Source: Curtobacterium sp. L6-1
GTDB taxonomy: Bacteria; Actinomycetota; Actinomycetes; Actinomycetales; Microbacteriaceae
DNA length: 64,000 bases
Assembly: GCF_018885305.1 (NCBI RefSeq)
Contig: NZ_CP076544.1
Span: 2,914,001-2,978,000, forward strand
Reading direction: 5' to 3'
How positions within the stretch are numbered: position 1 is the stretch's first letter; every line of letters starts with the position of its first letter. The position numbers and the translations under genes were made by a program. A model generated the notes under the pieces. It was not told the origin of the DNA. It searched no databases and saw nothing but the letters and a program-made list of their open reading frames with translations. Shown piece after piece: positions 8,708 to 15,996 of the stretch.

Positions 8708-8962
8708 ATGAGCAGTCATAGCGGCAGGTCCGCGCAAGCCCTCGCAGGAGCGCAGTGGTCCGGACGCACCCTCGTCATCGAGAATCCGGCCGCGCTGAAG
8801 CGGATCCGGCGGAAGGAGATCAGCCCGTCGGCAGTCAGCGGGATGATGAAGTGCCCGGCGTCGTTCGCCGCGGACAGCGTGCTCCCCCGATCGACTGATC
8901 CGTTTCAGCCGTTCCTCATCGGCACAGGCGCGCACGAAGCGATGGAGCACCTGTTCCAGCTA
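8708..8962 (+). pseudogene. RecB-like PD-(D/E)XK nuclease gene, truncated by an IS element
   Basis: From ATG 8708 the frame gives about 85 residues, including EISPSAVSGMMKCPASFAAD and FLIGTGAHEAMEHLFQL. This resembles the N-terminal part of RecB-family exonuclease domains, whose motif order is S-x-S-x-x-x-x-x-x-C-P-x-x-F, then G-x-x-x-H-x-x-x-E. The match stops at the left end of the IS5-family element. Nothing to the right of that element continues it, so the catalytic D-ExK half is missing. No Shine-Dalgarno is evident. Confidence 0.55.
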
Positions 8963-8990
8963 GGGCCGTGTCTCCTGTTGGTTTTCGGTC

Positions 8991-9891
8991 GTGGCTGCGA
9001 CGCTGGGACGCGTGTCGCGGTTCGAGTTGTTGTCGGATGATCAGTGGGCGATGATCGGCCCGTTTCTGCCGGGTCGGACGGGCCAAGCGGGCCGACCGTT
9101 CTTGGACGCCCGGACCATGGTCAAGGGGATCGTCTACCGGTACCGGACCGGCATCGCGTGGCGTGACCTGCCTGCGACGCTCGGGCCGTGGCGGACGGTG
9201 TGAAAGTGGCTCCGCCGGATAAGCGCGGACGGGTCCTGGGACTCGGTGCTTTTCGCGCTGACCGCACAGGCCGACCGAGTCGGCGCGGTGGACTGGTCGG
9301 TGTCGGTGGGCTCCACGATCGCCCGCGCGCATCAGCACGCGACGAACATCACCCGCACCACAGGGGCTTCGTCGAATTACACGGATTCCCGGCTCAAGCC
9401 GTCTGACCACGGGTTTGGCCGGTCCCGCGGCGGCCTGTCCACAAAGGTCCACCAACTCGTCGACGGTCGCGGACTTCCGTTGGTGACTCTTCACGCCCGG
9501 TCACGCGGGCGATTCCCCGATGCTGCTGCCGCTGCTCGGTGAGCTGCGTGTCGTCCGTCCAGTGGGCCGGCCACGCACGCGACCGGACCGGGTGCGCGGT
9601 GACAAAGCGTACTCGTCCCGGGCGTTCCGTCGGCACTTGCGCGGCCGCGGGATCGAGGCGATTATCCCGGAGCCCCGCGACCAGCAGGGACACCGGAAGC
9701 GGCGTGGTTCCCGCGGCGGCCGGCCCGTCTCCTACGATCCCGTCGACTACAAGCAACGGAACGCCATCGAGCGCGGCTTCTGCCGCCTCAAGCAGTGGCG
9801 GGGCCTGGCGACCCGGTACGACAAGCTCGCGATCGTCTACCGCGCCGCAGTCGTCCTCAACGCCGTAATCGCATGGACCATACGGCCGTAA
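8991..9891 (+). pseudogene. IS5-family DDE transposase with nonsense, frameshift and missense lesions
   Basis: The frame starts at ATG 8991 (LLSDDQWAMIGPFLPG) and hits a TGA at 9201-9203 where the family has Trp (GPWRTVxKWLRR). It resumes in the same frame to about 9500, then shifts: an extra C near 9495 separates LPLVTL from PGHAGDSPMLLPLLGEL. The first catalytic Asp, expected in a VSVDSTI-like motif, is Gly (VSVGSTI). The other motifs, GDKAYSS and NAIERGFCRLKQWRG, remain. The end is altered by a 23-bp tandem duplication creating an early stop. Confidence 0.85.
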
Positions 9892-9907
9892 TCGCATGGA
9901 CCATACG
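9862..9907 (+). repeat. 23-bp perfect tandem duplication at the IS5 transposase 3' end
   Basis: Two adjacent identical 23-bp copies (9862-9884 and 9885-9907) begin GCCGTAATCGCATGGACC. Because 23 is not a multiple of three, the second copy shifts the frame and places TAA at 9889-9891, truncating the transposase. Confidence 0.9.
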
Positions 9908-9923
9908 ATTAAGAGACACCCCC

Positions 9924-10388
9924 TTGTTCCTCCTTCCCTGCGCACACCGTCTGGTGAGTCATGTTCAGCCTGGCCGCGCGTGTGCGTGGGATCGCGTGGT
10001 CGGCGGCCGAGGCCGATGTGTGGTCGGGGCCGGGGCTTGAATGCTGAAGGGCCACGGCGCGCGCTCCTGCCGATACCCATCCGCGCTCGGACGATCTGGC
10101 TGGCGGAGAACGCAGACGGGTTGTTGGCGAGGACGACGACGATGCGTTCATCCCAGACCATCTAGCGCTGGCGTCGACTTGTTGTCCTCCGCCAGCTGAC
10201 TTGTCCGACTGCCACACAACGTGTCCTGAAATACGGAGTTGGACAGGTTGTGTGGCAGTCCGGTCGAGGAGCATGTCGATCTCAGTAGCCCTAGTCCCGC
10301 CGTCTCGCTGGCCGATCGGTGACCAGACAGCGGCTGGTGGTCACGACTTGTGCCATGGTCGCCGGCCGGAATGCGGTCGTGCCTCCGA
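9924..10388. other. Non-coding stretch right of the IS5 element
   Basis: No frame here has a recognisable family or a convincing start. It holds two neighbouring hairpins: one with 7-bp arms (GCTGGCG at 10167-10173, CGCCAGC at 10190-10196) and the long one described at 10222-10260. It is probably a deletion scar between the island and the conserved chromosome. Confidence 0.55.
10207..10260. repeat. Long inverted repeat with 14-bp perfect outer arms
   Basis: GACTGCCACACAAC at 10207-10220 pairs perfectly with GTTGTGTGGCAGTC at 10247-10260. After one mismatch the stem continues for five more pairs (TGTCC/GGACA), leaving a 14-nt loop. No T-tract follows and no gene ends nearby on the plus strand, so it is not an ordinary terminator. 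It could be a folded recombination site, a relic of a small mobile element or a protein-binding site. Confidence 0.75.
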
Positions 10389-11213
10389 CTAGGGCTTCGC
10401 CCCGTTCCCGAACGACCCGTGCAGCGTCGTCCCCGCGAACGCGGTTCCGTCAATCACCCCGTGTACCCGCGCGAGCGTGGCGTCGTCCGCCGGGGAGACC
10501 CCGATCGTCAGCGAGCCGTAGTCGATGCGCATCGTCTGCGGAATGCTCGCCTCGAGTCCGGTCACGCCTGGAGTGGCTGCGAGCGTGGCCAATCCGGACG
10601 CGACACCGAGGGCGGTTTCGTCAGGGATGTGCTGGTCGAACGTGCCCGAGTAGGTGACGGTGGAGAGGACGTGTCCCGGCCCGGCCGGCACCTGCAGCGT
10701 GAGGGTGACACCGGTCCAGGCGATCCGCTCCGCCATCGCGACCGGGACCGCGGACGCTTCCGACGGGGTTGCGTCCGGGTCCATCGTGACCACGAAGGCG
10801 CTCGAGAACGAGTGCGTCTCGGTCGCACCGGCTGGGGGTGTGGGACGAGCCGCGGGCGTGGGCGCCGGCGGGAGTTCGGGGTCGTCAGGGGAGACAGCGC
10901 CGATCGGGGGCGGTGCGGCCGGGCCGGCGTCGCGGTTGTTCCATGCGTCGAGGCCAGGTGGCGTGACGTCCGTTCCGTCGGCGGCGGTGTAGCGCTGGTG
11001 CAGCTCGATCCGGTTCGTCGCGCTCGCGACGCCGGGGCTCGCCTGCACGGTGCGGAGTGCGTCGTCGAGCGTGGATGCGACCTGCGGGTCCAGCTGCGGG
11101 ACCGCCGCTGACGTGGCGGAGGAGGCTGTGCCTCCCGGCCCGGCTGCGCACCCCGTGACCGAGACGAGCGTGATCACGAGGGCTGCGGTGACGGCGGCGG
11201 TTCGCTGGAGCAT
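10389..11213 (-). CDS. Putative lipoprotein of unknown function
   Basis: Starting at ATG 11213 the product is 274 residues with a lipoprotein signal: hydrophobic core AAVTAALVITLVSVTGC with lipobox SVTGC. A Pro/Ala-rich linker (about 105-150) separates two halves that look weakly similar. Each contains a helix-like run with ASPGVASATN or ATPGVTGLEA, suggesting two alpha/beta units. I do not recognise the family. The frame also opens upstream at 11255, but that start would bury the signal peptide. It is divergent from the carbamoyltransferase-like gene. Confidence 0.75.
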   Translation of the reverse strand: MLQRTAAVTAALVITLVSVTGCAAGPGGTASSATSAAVPQLDPQVASTLDDALRTVQASPGVASATNRIELHQRYTAADGTDVTPPGLDAWNNRDAGPAAPPPIGAVSPDDPELPPAPTPAARPTPPAGATETHSFSSAFVVTMDPDATPSEASAVPVAMAERIAWTGVTLTLQVPAGPGHVLSTVTYSGTFDQHIPDETALGVASGLATLAATPGVTGLEASIPQTMRIDYGSLTIGVSPADDATLARVHGVIDGTAFAGTTLHGSFGNGAKP

Positions 11214-11309
11214 CTTCCGACCGTACGGGCACAGACGACCCGACGCATCGACCATTCGGCGCAGGTTGCATGAGACGGTGCTGCTCCGGGCAGTCTCTAC
11301 GGTGGTGGG

Positions 11310-12131
11310 ATGCGTTCTCTCGCCAAGCTTGATGACTGGTCTTCATCTGACGTCGATGCGGTCTTCGACCTGGCTGACGCGTACCGAGAGGGCCGGGGAC
11401 CGGTGACGACAGGTTCAGCGGCCATGTTCTTCCCACCGACCAGCCTGCGTACGAGGGTCACGTTCGAGCGCGGCGCTTCGCTGATGGGGCTTGAACCGAT
11501 CGTGTTCCCGGATACGACGCTCGACAAGCCAGAGGCGCTGGCAGATGTCGCTCGGTACCTCGACAACTGGGCCGACCTCCTCGTGGTGCGCCACCATGAC
11601 CTCGCCGTGGTCGAAGCGTTGGCCGCGGCTCACGCGATGCCGGTCGTGAACGCCATGACCGACGAGAATCACCCATGCGAGGTGCTGTCCGACCTCTACT
11701 CCTTGGGACAGCGGGGGGACATCACGTCGCTTCGCTTCCTCTTCGTGGGCGCTGACGGCAACATCGCCAAGGCATGGCAGGAAGCTGCTCGCGTACTGCA
11801 ACTCGACCTGATCCAAAGCTGCCCGACCGAACTCGCAACCCTGGGAGCTGCGTGGACTGAGGACCTGGAGGCAGCTGTGCGGTCAGCGGACGTGATCCTC
11901 ACAGATGGTCCCGGTGCGCACGCTGAGGCCCTCGAGCCGTACCGGATCACGGCGGCGCTCCTCGACCTCGCGCCAGCAGGGGTTCGCTTCAACCCCTGCC
12001 CACCGTTCGTCCGCGGTCGTGAGCTGAGTGCCGACGCGGTTGAACACCCCGCATTCGTCGGGCACGGCTTCAAAGCGGGACTTCTTCCGGTGCAGCAAGC
12101 CGTGATGGCGTTCTGCCTCGACCTTGAATGA
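11310..12131 (+). CDS. Aspartate/ornithine carbamoyltransferase-family protein, non-canonical
   Basis: At 273 residues this is shorter than ornithine carbamoyltransferases (about 310). The carbamoyl-phosphate loop is present as SLRTR (45-49, canonical STRTR) in FFPPTSLRTRVTFE, and HPCEVLSDL (121-129) matches the second phosphate-binding motif. The ornithine-enzyme HCLP loop reads NPCP (228-231), so the amino acceptor is probably not ornithine. No arg or pyr genes are nearby. It has a leaderless-type start: TACGGT at 11298-11303, six bases, ATG. The C-terminal GHGFKAGLLPVQQAVM corresponds to the final helix of the family. Function may be carbamoylation of an unusual amine. Confidence 0.8.
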   Translation: MRSLAKLDDWSSSDVDAVFDLADAYREGRGPVTTGSAAMFFPPTSLRTRVTFERGASLMGLEPIVFPDTTLDKPEALADVARYLDNWADLLVVRHHDLAVVEALAAAHAMPVVNAMTDENHPCEVLSDLYSLGQRGDITSLRFLFVGADGNIAKAWQEAARVLQLDLIQSCPTELATLGAAWTEDLEAAVRSADVILTDGPGAHAEALEPYRITAALLDLAPAGVRFNPCPPFVRGRELSADAVEHPAFVGHGFKAGLLPVQQAVMAFCLDLE

Positions 12132-12205
12132 CGAGGCGTCCCGGTCAACCATCGGCTACCGAGACGTTCGGACCCACGTCTTGTCGGTCTCGCTACGCTG
12201 CGAAC

Positions 12206-12859
12206 ATGAGCCCGCGGGGGATCGTCTTCTTCGACATCGACGGCACGCTCGTCCCCACGATGTCGAGCAGTAGCTTCCTGGCTCGACGCTTCGGCCATCA
12301 GGCGGAACTCGACGCCGCCGAAGCACGCTACGCGCGGGGCGAGCTGACGAACCAGGAAGTCAGCACCATTGACGCTGCCGGCTGGCGAGGCACCTCGGTC
12401 CGAGTGGTCGCTGATTGGCTTGACGAGCTCCCGACCATCGATGGCACCGACACCGTCGTCGCGTGGTGCCACGATCACCGCATCGAGCCAGTTCTCGCTT
12501 CCCTCGCGTGGACGCCTGTGAGCCACGCCATCGCAAGACGGCATGGTTTCACCGCCAACGGAGGTCCAACACCACGTATCGAAGGGGGCGCCTTCGATGG
12601 CACCGTTGAGGTGCACTTCGACGAGTGGGACAAGCGTGACCGAGCGCTGCATCTCGCTGCAGATCGCGGCATCCGGACTGATCGTTGCTGCGCGATCGGA
12701 GACAGCCGATCCGACATTCCGCTGTTCGATGCCGTGCCGGCTTCGCTTGCCCTGAACGCCGGCACCGCAGCACGAGGAGCGGCGACACATTCCCTCGATA
12801 CGACCGATCTGCGAGATGCGCTGCCGTGGCTTGAGGCTTGGGAGCGCGCACTGCCCTGA
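12206..12859 (+). CDS. HAD-superfamily phosphatase (phosphoserine-phosphatase-like)
   Basis: The product is 217 residues. HAD motif I is FFDIDGTLVP (Asp nucleophile and acid/base pair). A helical cap follows, then motif IV GDSRSDIPLFDA near residue 170. The order and spacing match HAD-IB (SerB-like) phosphatases acting on small phosphomonoesters. An upstream in-frame ATG at 12128 would overlap the carbamoyltransferase-like gene, but residues before MSPRG have no family match. ATG 12206 sits six bases after TACGCT, a leaderless promoter arrangement. Substrate unknown. Confidence 0.85.
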   Translation: MSPRGIVFFDIDGTLVPTMSSSSFLARRFGHQAELDAAEARYARGELTNQEVSTIDAAGWRGTSVRVVADWLDELPTIDGTDTVVAWCHDHRIEPVLASLAWTPVSHAIARRHGFTANGGPTPRIEGGAFDGTVEVHFDEWDKRDRALHLAADRGIRTDRCCAIGDSRSDIPLFDAVPASLALNAGTAARGAATHSLDTTDLRDALPWLEAWERALP

Positions 12860-12876
12860 GGTTCCGTCTCAGCTGA

Positions 12877-13278
12877 CGATCGGACTGTGAGGTAGTTCGA
12901 TCACGAACCGAGCAGGCCAAGTCCTCCCGAGATGGCGACCCCGAGACCCACGACACGACGGCCGCCCTCGACGACGCCGCTGCACGGCCCCGCGACGCGG
13001 ACGGACGTCCGGGCGAGGTGCTGGCCGACACCCTGCCGTCCACGATCCAGCGCTTGGCGGAGTCCGAGGGACTCGACACCGTGCTGGTCCCGTACGCGCC
13101 GGTCGGCCCGGTGCACGAGCGGCTCGGTGCGCTGCGATCGGCCCTCGCCGCAGAGGGCGTCACGCTCGTCACCGTCCGCCGGCGGTGGGACGGTGCCGCG
13201 TGGCCGTACGCGTCGCGCGGCTTCTTCCCGTTCCGGGAGCGGATCCCGGCACTGGTCCGGGAGCTGACGGGCGGCTGA
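12877..13278 (+). pseudogene. Remnant of a photolyase/cryptochrome-like N-terminal domain
   Basis: The frame is open from 12877 to the stop at 13278 but has no start at its 5' end. The tail reads LDTVLVPYAPVGPVHERL, then WPYASRGFFPFRERIPALV. This resembles the end of the alpha/beta domain and the linker of deoxyribodipyrimidine photolyase-like FAD proteins. The N-terminal antenna strand and the whole helical FAD domain are missing. I read it as a decayed fragment, although translation from an internal GTG at 13018 is possible. Confidence 0.45.
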
Positions 13279-13327
13279 CGCGGGTCGTGCTCGACGTCCA
13301 CAGGTCGACGGCCAGTACGGTCGACCC

Positions 13328-13543
13328 GTGGACAGTGTGAGTGCGAAGGTGGTGGGCACGATCGGGCTCGTCTTCGGCACGGTGTTCCTCGCCACGTCGG
13401 TCGTGCGCCTGGTCCGACCGGAACCTGATCTGGTCCTCGTGGTCCTCAACGTGGCGCTCGGCATCCTCTGGCTCGGCACGGGGACGTGGTTCTGGCGCTT
13501 CGGGCTCCGCAGGACGAAGCAGCGGCCCGTCGACCGACCCTGA
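13328..13543 (+). CDS. Small two-helix membrane protein
   Basis: The 71-residue product has two hydrophobic segments (about 8-27 and 36-57) joined by a short charged turn (RPEPD), and a basic C-terminus. It starts with GTG six bases after TACGGT (13316-13321), predicting a leaderless transcript. No family is recognised. It is convergent with the esterase gene. Confidence 0.65.
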   Translation: MDSVSAKVVGTIGLVFGTVFLATSVVRLVRPEPDLVLVVLNVALGILWLGTGTWFWRFGLRRTKQRPVDRP

Positions 13544-13610
13544 CGGGGCGGGCAGCCGTCCGCTGCGACGAGTGGGGACCCCCGGAACCCGCCGTCCGTC
13601 GCCCAGCCGG

Positions 13611-14495
13611 TCACAGCCTCCCGGCCACGAACCGCAGCTGCTCCGGCGCCACCCGCCGCCAGTAGTCCCAGTCGTGCGCCCCGTGCGTGAAGCTCGACGG
13701 AGGAGTCGGGGAGATCCGCCGCACCAACTGCTCGTTCCCTGGGCAGAACGCGTCGGCCGTGCCGCAGACGATCCGCACCGCCAGGGCACCGAGCGCCGCC
13801 GTGCGGGTGGTCAGGTCGTTGCGGGCGAAGTCCTCGTCACCGTCGAACGCTCCGCTTGCCGAGCGGACCCGCGTGGGCCACAGCGCCACCGAGCTCGCCG
13901 CGACCGCGCGCACCCGGTCCGGTCCCAGCGTGCTGCCGACGAGCAGTGCGCCGTACGCGCCCATCGACCACCCGGACAGCCCGAGTCGGGTGGTGTCGAG
14001 CCCGCGCCGTCGGAGGAGGGGCAGGAACTCGTCGACGAGCATCCGCTGCGGGTCGCGTCCCGACGTCCGCGTGTGCCAGTAGTCGTTCCCGCCGTCGACC
14101 GAGGCGATCGCGACGGCTGGTCCGCCCTCGGCCCGGGCGTGCGCCTGGAACCGGTCGAGGTGCATGCCGTGGTCGAAGCTACTGCGGTGGTCGCCGCCGT
14201 ACCCGTGCAGGGAGACGACGACGGGCAGGTGGTCGCCCTCGGCCGAGCCGGGCGGGTAGCTGATCGTCCAGCCGGTCGGCGTCCCGCCGCGGGCCGCCGA
14301 CGTGAACGAGCCACTGGTCCTCGGACCCGTGCTGGCGGCGGGGACGACCCCGACGGGTCCGGTGATGCCGAGCTTCCGTTCGACGACGGCCCGGCCGGGC
14401 AGGACGCCCTCCTCGAGCAGGACGGCGCCGGCTGCGGCTGCGGCGACGAGCGACCCACCGCCGAGCAGGAGGGAGCGGCGGGACAGCGTCGGCAT
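13611..14495 (-). CDS. Tat-exported esterase (esterase D/antigen 85-like alpha/beta hydrolase)
   Basis: The 294-residue protein begins with a twin-arginine signal (SRRSLLLGGGSLVAAAAAG). The hydrolase domain has the oxyanion-hole region VVVSLHGYGGDH, an S-formylglutathione-hydrolase-like region VDGGNDYWH and the nucleophile elbow GWSMGAYG with Ser177. HGAHDWDYWRR near the C-terminus supplies the catalytic His. Likely substrates are carboxylic or acyl esters at the cell surface. GGAAGAGG lies just upstream of the ATG. It is divergent from the membrane protein at 14647. Confidence 0.88.
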   Translation of the reverse strand: MPTLSRRSLLLGGGSLVAAAAAGAVLLEEGVLPGRAVVERKLGITGPVGVVPAASTGPRTSGSFTSAARGGTPTGWTISYPPGSAEGDHLPVVVSLHGYGGDHRSSFDHGMHLDRFQAHARAEGGPAVAIASVDGGNDYWHTRTSGRDPQRMLVDEFLPLLRRRGLDTTRLGLSGWSMGAYGALLVGSTLGPDRVRAVAASSVALWPTRVRSASGAFDGDEDFARNDLTTRTAALGALAVRIVCGTADAFCPGNEQLVRRISPTPPSSFTHGAHDWDYWRRVAPEQLRFVAGRL

Positions 14496-14646
14496 CGGAT
14501 CCTCTTCCGGTGGGGTGGTCCGCCGACGGTCCCAGGACGTGCTGGGGGAACGCCACACCACCGCTGCGGGAGCGTTCAGCCGGCGCCGGACGGACAACGA
14601 GCGTGCTCCCTGGCTACGGTGGAGCCACTGACTGGTCGGGGGGATC

Positions 14647-15486
14647 ATGACGAACGTGCAGCGCGACGACCTGGTGCCTCGGACGGACGGGCGGTCGCTG
14701 CGGCCGTGGTCCGTCGCCCTGGCGGTCCTGGGCCCGGTGCTGGCGGTCGTCGCACTGGTCGTCCTGGTCGGCTTCGACCTCGACTCCTCGACCGGGGGCA
14801 ACGCGAACGCGTCCGAGTTCCTCCAGGTCTGGATCGTCGCCATCGTCCTCGGCGGGCTCGTCCCGATGGCGGCCGCCGTCGTCCTCGCCGTCCTCTGCGC
14901 CGTCCGGCGGTCCCCGTCCGTCGTGGGCGCGCTCGTCGGCGGCGCCTCGGGTCTGCTCGTGACGGCACTGCTGGCGCCGGCGCTCTTCGCGACCCGCATC
15001 CCGGACGCGCAGGAGTACCAGGCCGCGCTCGACCGCACGATGCCCGCGGAACGGCAGGACCCGGAAGCGATGCGAGACGAGTTGGAGCAGGTCTTCGCCG
15101 ACGCCCTCGCCACCCTGCCGGAACAGCCGGAGTCCGGGTACGCCGCCGAGCCCGGCAGCGAACCGTCCGACGAGGTGGACTGGGGCCGGCGGGACATCTG
15201 CGACCTGTCCGTCGGGTACGACGGCGTCGACTGGGTGAGTGTGAGCCTCGAGTCGCACGAGGTCGAGGACGTCCAGGCCGCCCTCGACGCCATCCGACGG
15301 GACGCCGAGGCACACGGCCGCTCCGTCGAGGTGGAGACGGACGACGACACCGGTGGCGTCTCGCAGCTGGTCGTCTCGACGCGCGCCGGTGACCTGTTCG
15401 TCGACGTGTCGTACCCCGTCGCACCGCCCGGACACGAGGCATCGACACTCAGGCTCGACGCCGTCACGCACTGCGTGGTGGGCTGA
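14647..15486 (+). CDS. Membrane protein of unknown function
   Basis: The 279-residue product has three predicted helices (about 22-42, 58-85 and 93-115). An acidic extracytoplasmic domain of about 160 residues follows, containing one Cys pair (DICDLSVGY and the C-terminal HCVVG). No family is recognised. TACGGT about 25 nt upstream and a G-rich leader suggest a conventional leadered promoter. The acidic Glu/Asp-rich tail is compatible with a wall-facing domain. Confidence 0.75.
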   Translation: MTNVQRDDLVPRTDGRSLRPWSVALAVLGPVLAVVALVVLVGFDLDSSTGGNANASEFLQVWIVAIVLGGLVPMAAAVVLAVLCAVRRSPSVVGALVGGASGLLVTALLAPALFATRIPDAQEYQAALDRTMPAERQDPEAMRDELEQVFADALATLPEQPESGYAAEPGSEPSDEVDWGRRDICDLSVGYDGVDWVSVSLESHEVEDVQAALDAIRRDAEAHGRSVEVETDDDTGGVSQLVVSTRAGDLFVDVSYPVAPPGHEASTLRLDAVTHCVVG

Positions 15487-15626
15487 CGGGGCGACCTCGT
15501 CCGACCGCCGCGGACGCCCTGTGTCGGCGCGCACCCCCGGCAGAGGATCGTGGAGACAGCGCCCCCGACCCTCCGGGTCCCGGGGACCCCGGTCCCCGGT
15601 GCGGAGCGCGATGAAGGAGTTCCACC

Positions 15627-15848
15627 ATGACCACCGCCAAGCACGTCACCCTCGACCCGACCGGCACACTGCGCACCCTGGTGCTGCAGGACTCCGGAGC
15701 CCAGGACGTGGACCTGACCGTCCGTGGCATGGCTCCGGAACGACTCCGCTACCTGGGGCAGATGTGGTCGGCCACGCACGCGCGGCTGCACCGGCCGCTC
15801 GCGGCCGACGGGTACGGCTACCGCATCGAGACCCGACTCGGCGTCTGA
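15627..15848 (+). CDS. Small conserved-looking protein, unknown function
   Basis: The 73-residue soluble product ends GYRIETRLGV and starts MTTAKHVTLD. AAGGAG lies seven bases before the ATG, which makes it a credible gene despite its size. A perfect 19-bp hairpin follows within six bases of the stop. No domain recognised. Confidence 0.6.
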   Translation: MTTAKHVTLDPTGTLRTLVLQDSGAQDVDLTVRGMAPERLRYLGQMWSATHARLHRPLAADGYGYRIETRLGV

Positions 15849-15853
15849 CCACC

Positions 15854-15895
15854 GGACGGGAGGCGCGGTGCCGGCTGGCACCGCGCCTCCCGTCC
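15854..15895 (+). terminator. GACGGGAGGC-family hairpin terminator
   Basis: Perfect 19-bp stem with a GGCT loop. Outer arms are GGACGGGAGGC and GCCTCCCGTCC. It ends the 15627-15848 gene. Confidence 0.85.
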
Positions 15896-15925
15896 GTCCG
15901 CCCGCGGGCTGCTGTCCGCGCACGC

Positions 15926-15970
15926 CACGAGGGCCGGCCCCACCCTGACGGGTGCGGACCGGCCCTCGTG
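15926..15970. terminator. Hairpin downstream of the TIG-repeat surface protein gene
   Basis: 12-bp arms CACGAGGGCCGG and CCGGCCCTCGTG flank a partly structured 21-nt centre, between the convergent genes ending at 15848 and 15997. Confidence 0.75.
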
Positions 15971-15996
15971 TCGGTCGACGCGGGGTGTGCCCCGGG

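Larger units (their letters stand above)
8963..9923 (+). mobile_element. Decayed IS5-family (IS427-like) insertion sequence
   Basis: A single transposase gene spans most of the element. Its outer limits are set by short inverted ends sharing GTGTCTC (left about 8963-8974, right about 9913-9923). The ends are imperfect and I see no clear target duplication. The element carries several inactivating lesions, and the sequence to its right does not continue the nuclease gene on its left, suggesting an IS-mediated deletion. Confidence 0.75.

Noticed and set aside
10207..10260. Integron attC site
   Set aside because: The arms lack the RYYYAAC and GTTRRRY core consensus, and no cassette or integrase is nearby.
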